A stretch of 42,396 bases of DNA from Pseudonocardia sp. GTDB lineage: Bacteria > Actinomycetota > Actinomycetes > Mycobacteriales > Pseudonocardiaceae. The notes beneath the pieces are model-generated. The model had not been told where the DNA came from. It worked only from the letters and a program-made list of their open reading frames with translations, and did not search any database. The stretch's first letter is position 1; every line of letters begins with the position of its first letter. Made by a program: the position numbers and the translations under genes. Location: the NCBI GenBank assembly GCA_026785945.1, contig JAJAZD010000310.1:1-42396 (forward strand), written 5' to 3'. Below are positions 29,046-37,426 of the stretch, in pieces.

Positions 29046-29660
29046 TCACCGCCGCACCGCGGGTCGATCCGGGTGATCGGCCAACACCACGAGGTCCGCG
29101 GTGCCGGCTGGGTCCCGTTCGGACTCGTAGCGCGCGTACGCGGGCAGGGTCCACTGCTCGTCGGCGGGCAGTTCGCGGCTCAGTGCCGAGGCGTTCATCC
29201 GAAGGTGTATCGCCAGGTCGAACGGCAGGCCGCGCCCCAGCAGCAGTGCTCCGGCGAGGATCACCACGCCGTTGCCGGGGAGTGCGGTGTAGTCGGCCCG
29301 GTGTGCGCGGTCGGTCACGGCGTTCCACAGCCTCGGCAGCATCCGTCCCGAGCCCTCCGGACCCGCTGGGTCGAGCACCTCCCGGCGGATCCCTCCCTCG
29401 TCGAGGAAGCCGTCGAGCAGCTCGTCGGGCTCGCGGCCGAACTCGAGGCGGACGGACGCGGGCCGCAGGAAGTCACCCGCATCCACCACCACGGTGGCCC
29501 GCCCGAGAACACGCAGCCCGGGCGCGACCCGCTGCGCCAGGACCTGGGGGCGGGTGGGCGGCGGCCCGTCGAGCGCGAGCCGCACCCGCCCGGTGCGGGC
29601 GACGACGAGCTCGACCACCTCGTGGACGAGCCGGTCAGGACTGACAGGGGTGATCCGCAC
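29046..29660 (-). CDS. uridine kinase-like protein
   Basis: VRLALDGPPPTRPQVLAQRVAPGLRVLGRATVVVDAGDFLRPASVRLEFGREPDELLDGFLDEGGIRREVLDP resembles actinobacterial uridine kinase-like proteins. Confidence 0.7.
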   Translation of the reverse strand: MRITPVSPDRLVHEVVELVVARTGRVRLALDGPPPTRPQVLAQRVAPGLRVLGRATVVVDAGDFLRPASVRLEFGREPDELLDGFLDEGGIRREVLDPAGPEGSGRMLPRLWNAVTDRAHRADYTALPGNGVVILAGALLLGRGLPFDLAIHLRMNASALSRELPADEQWTLPAYARYESERDPAGTADLVVLADHPDRPAVRR

Positions 29661-29759
29661 CGGACCGATGCTGCCCGAGCGGGATCGACGCCGTCCACCC
29701 GGCTCGACAGGCCCGTGATCAGGACCTGACGATCAGAACGGGTGATCGGGAGTCGACGA

Positions 29760-30077
29760 TCAGGACCCCGTGCCCGGCATCAGGGCGCCCCGGGCGTCGA
29801 TCACCTCCAGGTGTGTCACGACGGGCTCAACGGGCGGCCGTCGGCCACCGAATGCGCGGTCGACCGCCGGGTGCACGCGTTCGTCGAACGCCCGGGCGCA
29901 GTGTTCCTCGGACTCCCAGACGTCGATGTAGCGCAGCCCCTCGGCGGTGCGAACGCACAGGTGCAGCAGCGACCCGGCCAGCGGATCGGGACCCAGCTCG
30001 TCGACGATCCGCCGGTAGAGCTCCTCGTGGATGGGCACGTCCTGGACGTAGGCGTAGACCACGGAGGCCTCCCTCAT
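29760..30077 (-). CDS. hypothetical protein (possible ABM-like fold)
   Basis: 105-aa ORF (MREASVVYAYVQDVPIHEELYRRIVDELG...LHLCVRTAEGLRYIDVWESEEHCARAFDERV), divergent from the TetR gene. Confidence 0.8.
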   Translation of the reverse strand: MREASVVYAYVQDVPIHEELYRRIVDELGPDPLAGSLLHLCVRTAEGLRYIDVWESEEHCARAFDERVHPAVDRAFGGRRPPVEPVVTHLEVIDARGALMPGTGS

Positions 30078-30079
30078 AC

Positions 30080-30104
30080 TTCATCCGAACCTGTTTCGGA
30101 CGAA
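30080..30104. promoter_or_regulatory. inverted repeat TTCATCCGAA-N5-TTCGGACGAA, candidate TetR operator
   Basis: 10-bp arms with one mismatch, in the divergent intergenic region beside a TetR gene. Confidence 0.7.
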
Positions 30105-30124
30105 TATGGGTAAGGTTGACGCCG

Positions 30125-30784
30125 ATGGACGACGACGTCAAGACCCGGCGGACATACCACGCCCCGCAGCGCACGGAGCAGGCAGTGAGCACCCGGCGCG
30201 CGGTGCTGGACGCCGCGCGCGAGCTGTTCACCACGCGCGGCTACGCCTCCACGACCGTCGCCGCGATCGCCGATCGGGCCGGCGTCGCCGTCGACACCCT
30301 CTACGTCGCCGTCGGGCGCAAGCCGACGATCCTCCGCGAGCTGGTCGAGACCGCGCTGTCCGGGCAGAACGACGCCGTTCCGGCCGAGGAACGCGAGTAC
30401 GTCCGCCGGATCCGTGCAGCGCCCACCGCTCCGGAGAAGATCGGGATCTACGCCGCCGCGATCGCCGCGGCGGGCCCGCGGACCGCACCGATCTTCCTGG
30501 CGTTGCGCGACGCCGCGGCCAGGGACCCCGGCTGCGCCGAGCTCCAGGCGGAGATCACGTCACGGCGGGCGGCGAACATGCGGCTGTTCGCCGCCGACCT
30601 GCGCGTCACCGGGGAGCTGCGGAGCGATCTCGAGGACGACGCCGTCGCCGACATCGTGTGGAGCATGAACGCGACGGAGTACTACGTGCTGCTCGTCCAG
30701 CAGCGGGGATGGTCGCCGGAGCGGTTCGGCGCCCACCTCGCCGACGCGTGGTGCCGGATGCTGCTGACCTGCTACTGCCGGTAG
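30125..30784 (+). CDS. TetR family transcriptional regulator
   Basis: STRRAVLDAARELFTTRGYASTTVAAIADRAGVAVDTLYVAVGRKPTILRELVE. Confidence 0.93.
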   Translation: MDDDVKTRRTYHAPQRTEQAVSTRRAVLDAARELFTTRGYASTTVAAIADRAGVAVDTLYVAVGRKPTILRELVETALSGQNDAVPAEEREYVRRIRAAPTAPEKIGIYAAAIAAAGPRTAPIFLALRDAAARDPGCAELQAEITSRRAANMRLFAADLRVTGELRSDLEDDAVADIVWSMNATEYYVLLVQQRGWSPERFGAHLADAWCRMLLTCYCR

Positions 30785-31011
30785 CTCTCCACCACGTCGC
30801 CCGACCGTTCCGTCGCCCCGTCGGGGTCCAGGCCCGCGTGGCGGCGGGCGTCGCGCTGGCGCAGCAGGTCCCAGTAGCGGTCCAGCGCGACGCCGAGGTC
30901 GGCCAGGCGCTGTTGCTCGGCCCCCGACAGGGCCTCGCCGACGTGGGCCCGTTCCAGCTTGTGCTCCTCGGCCACCAGCTCGTCGATCCGCTGGTGCAGC
31001 TGTGCGTCCAT
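30772..31011 (-). CDS. DUF2630 family protein
   Basis: MDAQLHQRIDELVAEEHKLERAHVGEALSGAEQQRLADLGVALDRYWDLLRQRDARRHAGLDPD. Confidence 0.9.
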   Translation of the reverse strand: MDAQLHQRIDELVAEEHKLERAHVGEALSGAEQQRLADLGVALDRYWDLLRQRDARRHAGLDPDGATERSGDVVESYRQ

Positions 31012-31071
31012 CAGTCGTCTCCTCCGGTCGGTGGGGTGCGCCCGGCGCGCACGTGCCCAACACTGGACCTC

Positions 31072-31863
31072 GTGGCGGCCGAGCGCACGACCGGTTCCTC
31101 GATCTCCCGGGCCCTGCGGGTGGTCGAGGCGGTCGCGGCCGCGGGCGACGGCGTCACGGCCAAGGCGATCGCGCGTCGCCTGGGGTGTCCGTTGCCCACG
31201 GTCTACCGCGCGCTCGGCACCCTCGTCGAGGAGGGCTACCTGGTCCGGTTGCACGACGTCCGCGGCTACGGGCTCGGCTACCGGGTGGCCGAGCTGCACC
31301 GCAGCCTCACCGACCAGGTGCGCCCGCCCGCGGCGGTGCGGGCGGTGCTCCGTGAGGTCCACACCGCGGCCGGCGCGGCCGCCTACCTGACCGTGCTCCG
31401 CGACGTCGACGTCGTCGTCGCCCACGTCGACGACTGCACCGAGCACCCCCGGCCGTCGGCGATGCGGGTCGGGGAGCCCACCGCCCCGCACGCCCTCGCG
31501 GCCGGAAAGGTGATGCTCGCCGACCTTCGCCCCGGGCGGCTCACGGAGCTGCTGGCCCGCAGCGGCCTGCCGGTGCTCGCGCCGCGCACCGTGACCGACC
31601 GGCGGTCGCTCGACCGCGAGCTGATGCGGATCCGGTCCGACGGGGCCGCCGTGGAGGTCGAGGAGTACCAGTCCGGGACGGCCGGGGTGGCCGCGCCCCT
31701 GCTGGGGCGCGGTGGCGAGGTCAGCGGCGCGGTCGGGCTGTCGGTCACCCGTGCCGAGTTCGCCGCGCGCCGCTGGGAGCTCGAACGCGTGGTCCGGGCG
31801 GCGGCCGACCGCATGAGATCGGCCCGTGGCGACGACCGCTGGGTGGCGGGCGGGCGGTACTGA
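31072..31863 (+). CDS. IclR family transcriptional regulator
   Basis: SSISRALRVVEAVAAAGDGVTAKAIARRLGCPLPTVYRALGTLVEEGYLVR plus IclR effector-like domain (APHALAAGKVMLADL). Confidence 0.92.
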   Translation: MAAERTTGSSISRALRVVEAVAAAGDGVTAKAIARRLGCPLPTVYRALGTLVEEGYLVRLHDVRGYGLGYRVAELHRSLTDQVRPPAAVRAVLREVHTAAGAAAYLTVLRDVDVVVAHVDDCTEHPRPSAMRVGEPTAPHALAAGKVMLADLRPGRLTELLARSGLPVLAPRTVTDRRSLDRELMRIRSDGAAVEVEEYQSGTAGVAAPLLGRGGEVSGAVGLSVTRAEFAARRWELERVVRAAADRMRSARGDDRWVAGGRY

Positions 31864-31951
31864 TACCTCCCGGTCCGGGACCGGCGACGTCCCGGTCCCC
31901 CGGGGAACGTCGAAGCCGCCGCGACCAGCGGTGCGCCGGTAGCCTCCGACC

Positions 31952-32695
31952 GTGAGCGACGACGGCCCGCGCGGGTGGGGGGCACCGCTGTACGAGCGGG
32001 TGATCGACGTCGCCGGCGCCGGCCCGGGCACCGATGTTCTCGACCTCGGCTGCGGTGCAGGGGAGTTCGCACGCCTCGCGACCGACCGTGGAGCGACCGT
32101 CACGGGCATCGACGTCGACCCCTCGGCCGTCGCGGCCGCCGCGGCGCGCGTGCCGGAGGCCGTGTTCCGGATCGGTGACGCACACGACCCGCCGCCCGGC
32201 CGGTTCGATGTGGTGGCTGCCGTGCAGCTGCTCGAGCACGTCGCGAACCCGCTCGCGGTGCTGCGCGCCGCCGCCGGGTCGGGTCCGGTCGTCGTCGTCA
32301 CGGTGTGGGGGCGCGAGCAGGAGTGCGACGTCCAGGCGTTCGGGGAGGCCCTGGCTCCGTGGTTGCCGCCTCGCCCCACCCCGTCCGGCCCGCCGCCGGT
32401 GACCGACCCCGACCGGCTGCGCAGGTTGGTCGGGCTGGCCGGACTGCGGGTCCACACCGTCGACGAGGTGACGTGCCGCTTCGACTACCCCGACGCCGAC
32501 GCGCTCGTCGCGCCGCTGTTCGCGTCCGGCTTCGGGCGTCACGTCCTGAACCGCGCCGGTCCGGAGGTGGTCCGCAACGCCGTGCTGACCCGACTGGCGG
32601 ACCGCCGCACGCCGGCGGGGTCCTACGTGCTGGAGAACCTCTTCCGGGTCCTCACCGCGTATTCTCCTGAACACGCCTCCGGGCGCCGTTCCTGA
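31952..32695 (+). CDS. class I SAM-dependent methyltransferase
   Basis: DVLDLGCGAGEFARLATDRGATVTGIDVDPSAV; VAAVQLLEHVANPLAVL. Confidence 0.9.
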   Translation: MSDDGPRGWGAPLYERVIDVAGAGPGTDVLDLGCGAGEFARLATDRGATVTGIDVDPSAVAAAAARVPEAVFRIGDAHDPPPGRFDVVAAVQLLEHVANPLAVLRAAAGSGPVVVVTVWGREQECDVQAFGEALAPWLPPRPTPSGPPPVTDPDRLRRLVGLAGLRVHTVDEVTCRFDYPDADALVAPLFASGFGRHVLNRAGPEVVRNAVLTRLADRRTPAGSYVLENLFRVLTAYSPEHASGRRS

Positions 32696-32705
32696 ACCGG
32701 GCGGG

Positions 32706-33082
32706 TCAGCACCCGAGGTGCTGCGCCAGCTCTCGGAGTCCGGTGACCGTGAGGTCGGCGTCGGGATCCGGAGTCGGGCCACGGATCGAGCCGGTGCCAG
32801 GCAAGCACGAGCTCGACGCGGGTGGCGTCGGCCACGGACGGCACGCCGAACTCCACGAGCAGCTCGTCGAGGGACGTGCGGTGCAGGGTGTCGAGGTCGG
32901 CCCAACGGCAGCTCGCCGCGCCGGACCCGGTTCATCGACGGGACGTAGCGACCGCGCCACGCGTCCGCGAACGCGGCGGCGTCCACGCCCGCGCCGAGCA
33001 ACCGCGCGACCTCGCCGGCCACCCCGCCGCGCCAGTCCACGACGGTGCCGAACACGTCGAACACGAGCGCGCGCACGTCCAC
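32706..33082 (-). pseudogene. haloacid dehalogenase (HAD, type II-like) remnant
   Basis: N-terminus VDVRALVFDVFGTVVDWRGGVAGEVARLLGAGVDAAAFADAWRGRYVPSMNRVRRGELP, frame change to WADLDTLHRTSLDELLVEFGVPSVADATRVELVLAWHRLDPWPD, then a short HAD-like C-terminus (DPDADLTVTGLRELAQHLGC). Confidence 0.75.
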
Positions 33083-33089
33083 GTGGCGT

Positions 33090-33800
33090 TCAGGGCGCGG
33101 TGGCCGCGTACCGCGTCTGGAGCAGGCTCTTGCAGAACTCGCCGTTCGTCTCGATCCCGACGCGCTGCAACCTGGCCCGGCGCAGGTGCAGGGGGACCTG
33201 AGCCGTGCTGACCCGGCTGCCGTCACCGTGCAGGAGCAGCGGCGCGTCGTCGTCGTGGGGCAGCCCGAGGGCCGCCCGCCGTTCCCGCATCCGGGCGAGG
33301 TCGGCCGACGGCGGTACCGCCCCGAGGTTCATCACGGCGAGCTCGTCGGGCCCCACCCCGGCGTCGACGAGCGGTCGGGCGACACGGTCCTGCCCGGCCA
33401 GCGCGGCCTTGCGGAAGAACTGCGTCCGCAGCTCGTCGAGCTCGGCCACGGCCTCACCCTGGTCCGAGCCGGCGAACGACCCGACGAAGCCGGCCTGGGC
33501 CGCGACCCCACCGTTGATCTCGGCGGAGGCGTGGTGGTCGGCCAGCGTCACGTCCGCGCTGGTGACCCCGTCGACCGCCGACACCGCGTCGTAGGCGTCG
33601 GCGACCATCAGGAACGAGAAGTTCGGCGCACAGAAGAACGTGGGCAGTCGCAAGCCGACGGTGGCCACCCCATCGGCGGAGACGGTGCACGACTCGACGA
33701 AGTCGAGGTCCGTGATGGGCTCGTCGAGCTCCGGGTCGAGCACCGTCCCCAACGCCGCCCACACCTCGTTCTCCACGGCGACGTGCAAGCTCGTGCTCAT
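33090..33800 (-). CDS. DUF59/MIP18-family iron-sulfur assembly protein
   Basis: VWAALGTVLDPELDEPITDLDFVESCTVSADGVATVGLRLPTFFCAPNFSFLMVADAYDAV; adjacent to the amidohydrolase and ADH. Confidence 0.87.
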   Translation of the reverse strand: MSTSLHVAVENEVWAALGTVLDPELDEPITDLDFVESCTVSADGVATVGLRLPTFFCAPNFSFLMVADAYDAVSAVDGVTSADVTLADHHASAEINGGVAAQAGFVGSFAGSDQGEAVAELDELRTQFFRKAALAGQDRVARPLVDAGVGPDELAVMNLGAVPPSADLARMRERRAALGLPHDDDAPLLLHGDGSRVSTAQVPLHLRRARLQRVGIETNGEFCKSLLQTRYAATAP

Positions 33801-34861
33801 GCCTGGGCACCAGCCGTGTCGTCGACGAGCTCGTGGCCCGGCGCTCCGGTCTCACCCGCGGTGGTCTCCAGCTGCATCTCGGCGGGCACCGGGATGTCGT
33901 AGAGCCGCGCGGCGTTGAGCCCGAGGATCTTCTTCTTGGTGGCCGTGGTGAGCTTGGCGTAGTCGGTGAACGCGTCGTCGTCGGGCATCTGCCAGTCGAC
34001 GAAGCCCTCGACCTGCCACTTCGGCACCCAGATGTTGTAGTCGCCGCCGAAGGTCATCTTGTCCTCGCCGACCCAGAACATCAGCTCGCCCATGACCTTG
34101 GCGAAGAACTTCGGCCGGGCGTGCATCAGGCCACCGATCACCACGGACAGGCCCGCGTACACGTTGGGCTCCTGCACCGCCATGAAGCAGAAGTCCTCGA
34201 TGCGCGGGATGGCCGCGTGCTCGACGATGAAGTTCAGGCCCGGGTGGTCGGTGGCCGCCGCGTCGATGTCGGAGACGCTGAACGCGTCCTTGTCCAGCGG
34301 CCAGATCGTCGGGCCCTTGTGTGCGTGGATGTTCTTGATACCGAGCTCTTGGCACTTCTCCAGGAACCGGTACGCCTCCGGGCTGTCGAGGCGCCATCCG
34401 CGGGAACCCTCGTACCATTCCGCGGTGTAAACTTTCACGCCCTTGAGGTTGAATCTGCGGGCGTCCACCTCGAGCTGCTTGAGGCCCGCGTCGCCCTCGC
34501 GCGGGTCGAAGCGCCCGTTGACGATGAGCCGGTCGCCCCACTTCTCCAGCAGCGCGGAGTTCTGGTCGATCGTGTTGAAGCCGTTCGTGTACCAGTCGAG
34601 CAGGTACGTCGACTGGAAGATCGCGTGGTCGACGTGACCCTCGATGAATATGTCGCGCTCGAAGTCCTCGGGCGTGACCTTCAGGTACTTTTCGTAGTCC
34701 CAGTGGGTCTCGGGCGGGCCGAGCTGGTGGTAGCCGTAGAAGCAGTCGATCCAGCCCTTGGCGAACTCCTCGCGGCCCGACTTCCAGTTCTCCCGGCTCG
34801 CGTCCCAGAAGTGGATGTGGGAGTCGACGATGAAGTACTTCTCGCCATCTTTCTCGTACAT
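33797..34861 (-). CDS. amidohydrolase family protein (propane-monooxygenase-cluster type)
   Basis: MYEKDGEKYFIVDSHIHFWDASRENWKSGREEFAKGWIDCFYGYHQLGPPETHWDYEKY; TFGGDYNIWVPKWQVEGFVDWQMPDD. Confidence 0.9.
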   Translation of the reverse strand: MYEKDGEKYFIVDSHIHFWDASRENWKSGREEFAKGWIDCFYGYHQLGPPETHWDYEKYLKVTPEDFERDIFIEGHVDHAIFQSTYLLDWYTNGFNTIDQNSALLEKWGDRLIVNGRFDPREGDAGLKQLEVDARRFNLKGVKVYTAEWYEGSRGWRLDSPEAYRFLEKCQELGIKNIHAHKGPTIWPLDKDAFSVSDIDAAATDHPGLNFIVEHAAIPRIEDFCFMAVQEPNVYAGLSVVIGGLMHARPKFFAKVMGELMFWVGEDKMTFGGDYNIWVPKWQVEGFVDWQMPDDDAFTDYAKLTTATKKKILGLNAARLYDIPVPAEMQLETTAGETGAPGHELVDDTAGAQA

Positions 34862-34945
34862 GTGGTGGGCCTCTCACGTCGTCGGGAAAACGGTCGCCGT
34901 GTTGCTGACAAGGATTGTTGTCTCAGGTGCTGACGAAAAAGGGTT

Positions 34946-35974
34946 CTACGGGACGAGGATGGCGCGACCGCGTACCCGGCCGGCGTCGAGATCGTGCAAG
35001 GCGTCGAGCGCCGCGTCCAGCGGGTACTGCCGGGTGTGCAGCGTGACCTTGCCGGCCTGGGCGAGCACCATCAGTTCGGCCAGGTCGTTGTAGGTGCCGA
35101 CGATGTTGCCGATGATGTTCTTCTCGCCGCCCACGAACTCCAGCGTCGGAATGGTGAGCTCGCCGCCGTAACCGATGATGTACTGCGAGCCGGCCGGTGC
35201 GGTCATCTGCCAGGCGTCGTTCTCGGCGCCGCCCTCGGCTACGAAGTCGAACACCACGTTCGCCCCGACGCCGCCCGTCAGGTCCTTCACGGCGTCGATG
35301 TGGGTGCCGTCGGAGATGACCGTCTCGTCGGCGCCGATCTGCTTGGCCAGCGCCAAGGCGTCGGGGTTGCGGTCGACGACGATGATCCGGGTCGCGGTCA
35401 GCGCGGCCAGGGCCTGGATGCCGATGTGGCCCAGGCCGCCCGCGCCCTGGACGACGGCGGTCGTGCCCGGGTACAGGTCGGGCACCGCCTTGCGCACGGC
35501 GTGGTAGGCGGTGATGCCGGCGTCGGCGAGTGCCGCGACGTCGGCGGGGTTCGTCTCGGGCCTGAGCTTCACACACGCCCGCGCCGTGGTGCGCAGGTAC
35601 TCGGCCATGCCGCCGTCGTTGTTCGACAGGCCGGGGAAGAAGGCGTTCTCGCACTGCATGTCATGGCCGGCGCGGCAGGCGAGGCACAGCCCGCAGCTGG
35701 GCTGCGGGTGCAGGATCACGGTGTCACCCACGGACACGTTGGTGACGCCCGCTCCGATCTCGTGCACCCACCCCGCGTTCTCGTGACCGATCACGTAGGG
35801 CAGGTCCGGGCCCATCGCGTCGGCCCACTGCCCCTCGAGGATGTGCAGGTCGGTGCGGCAGACACCGGCCCCACCGACCTTCACGATCACGTCGAGCGGG
35901 CCGGAGAGCGTCGGCTCGGGGACGTCGTCGATCTTCGGGTCGGTGTGGTACCCGTGCACCCGGACGGCTTTCAC
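34946..35974 (-). CDS. zinc-dependent NAD(P) alcohol dehydrogenase
   Basis: VGGAGVCRTDLHILEGQWADAMGPDLPYVIGHENAGWV; CGLCLACRAGHDMQC; GAGGLGHIGIQ. Confidence 0.94.
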   Translation of the reverse strand: MKAVRVHGYHTDPKIDDVPEPTLSGPLDVIVKVGGAGVCRTDLHILEGQWADAMGPDLPYVIGHENAGWVHEIGAGVTNVSVGDTVILHPQPSCGLCLACRAGHDMQCENAFFPGLSNNDGGMAEYLRTTARACVKLRPETNPADVAALADAGITAYHAVRKAVPDLYPGTTAVVQGAGGLGHIGIQALAALTATRIIVVDRNPDALALAKQIGADETVISDGTHIDAVKDLTGGVGANVVFDFVAEGGAENDAWQMTAPAGSQYIIGYGGELTIPTLEFVGGEKNIIGNIVGTYNDLAELMVLAQAGKVTLHTRQYPLDAALDALHDLDAGRVRGRAILVP

Positions 35975-36233
35975 CGGCGTACCTCCTACGTCATCGATGA
36001 CCGACCTCGATTCCAGTGCGAGGCAGGGACACTCACAACCGCCTCCATTCCGGCTGCCGAGAAAACGGACAAAACGCCCAAGCGGGAGGGCTCGACCTGC
36101 GTAGACACTTCCGACTGTGGTCGAACGCGGCCTGACCGGACGTACAGCATCCGACCCGGCGGGCGGGCGGGATTCACCGATCGCCGCACGCCGACCCTGG
36201 TCGCCGGATCTACCGACGGGTAACGTTGCGGGC

Positions 36234-36689
36234 GTGACGACGGACACCAGCTGGGTCGGTGCGGCGATGCGCGGCAGCGTGCCGTGGGTGAAAACGGTGG
36301 GGATCGAGTTCGGCGAGACCACGGCGGAGCGTTCGGTCGTGCACCTGCCCGATCGCACCGAGCTGCACAACCACGTCGCCGGTCCGCACGCCGCCATGAT
36401 CTTCGGCCTGGGTGAGACGGCATCGGGTGCGGTCGCGCTCGCCGCGTTCGGTGCCACGGCCGACCGCGCGACCCCACTGGTCGTGCGCTCCGAGATCGCC
36501 TACCTCAAGCTGGCCCGTGGCGCGCTGAACGCCGAGGCGGTCCTGGACCGGCCCGCCGCCGAGGTGCTGGCCGAGCTCGACGCGGGGCTGCGCCCCGAGT
36601 TCGGCGTCTCGGTGACCGTCACCGACCCCGCGGGCCGGGAGACCTCCCGCATGACGGTGATGTGGACGCTCCGGCCGCACCGGGCCTGA
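36234..36689 (+). CDS. DUF4442 / hotdog-fold thioesterase-like protein
   Basis: 152 aa: HNHVAGPHAAMIFGLGETASGAVALAAFG...VRSEIAYLKLARGALNAEAVL. Confidence 0.85.
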   Translation: MTTDTSWVGAAMRGSVPWVKTVGIEFGETTAERSVVHLPDRTELHNHVAGPHAAMIFGLGETASGAVALAAFGATADRATPLVVRSEIAYLKLARGALNAEAVLDRPAAEVLAELDAGLRPEFGVSVTVTDPAGRETSRMTVMWTLRPHRA

Positions 36690-36766
36690 CCGGCACCACC
36701 TGGCACGTAACACCTGACCCGGACACCCGGGTGCTCGACGAGCATCGGGGTACTAGCGTGCGTGTC

Positions 36767-37426
36767 ATGCATGTGGTCGTAGCTGGAGGACACGGCAGGA
36801 TCGGTTTGCGGTTGGCCGCGCTGCTGGCCGGGCGGGGCGACACCGTGCTCGGTGTGGTGCGCAACCCCGACCACCGCGCCGAGCTGGACACCGCGGGTGC
36901 GTCCACGGCGGTGGTGGACCTGGAGACGGCGGGCGTCGACGATCTGACCTCCCACCTCCGGGGCGCCGACGCCGTGGTGTTCGCGGCGGGCGCCGGGCCC
37001 GGGAGCGGCGCCGCGCGCAAGGACACCGTCGACCGTGCCGCGGCCGTCCTGCTCGCCGACGCGGCCCGGCAGGCCGGGGTGACCCGCTACCTGCTGGTCT
37101 CCTCGACCGGGGTCGACGCCGAGCCGGAGCCCGGTACCGACGAGGTCTGGGCGGCCTACCTGCGGGCGAAGAAGGCGGCCGAGGAAGCGATCCGCGCGAC
37201 CGGCCTGGAGTGGACGATCCTGCGGCCCGGGCGGCTCACCGACGATCCCGGCACCGGCAAGGTCCTGCTCGCCCCGCCGCCCGTCGACCGGGGGGACGTG
37301 CCACGCGACGACACCGCCGCCGTGCTCACCGCGCTGCTCGACGCGCCGGGTACGGCCGGCCGGGTGCTGGAGCTGCGCGAGGGCGATGCCGACATCCTCG
37401 AGGCAGTGACGGCGGTGGCGTCGTGA
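36767..37426 (+). CDS. NAD(P)-binding SDR-like (NAD(P)H-binding) protein
   Basis: MHVVVAGGHGRIGLRLAALLAGRGDTVLGVVRNPDH...YLLVSSTGVD...EWTILRPGRLTDDPGTG. Confidence 0.92.
   Translation: MHVVVAGGHGRIGLRLAALLAGRGDTVLGVVRNPDHRAELDTAGASTAVVDLETAGVDDLTSHLRGADAVVFAAGAGPGSGAARKDTVDRAAAVLLADAARQAGVTRYLLVSSTGVDAEPEPGTDEVWAAYLRAKKAAEEAIRATGLEWTILRPGRLTDDPGTGKVLLAPPPVDRGDVPRDDTAAVLTALLDAPGTAGRVLELREGDADILEAVTAVAS

Noticed and set aside
30106-31863. 585-aa ORF spanning the TetR region into IclR
   Set aside because: Only the part from 31072 is protein-like (IclR); the upstream part is out of frame with TetR and the antisense DUF2630 gene.
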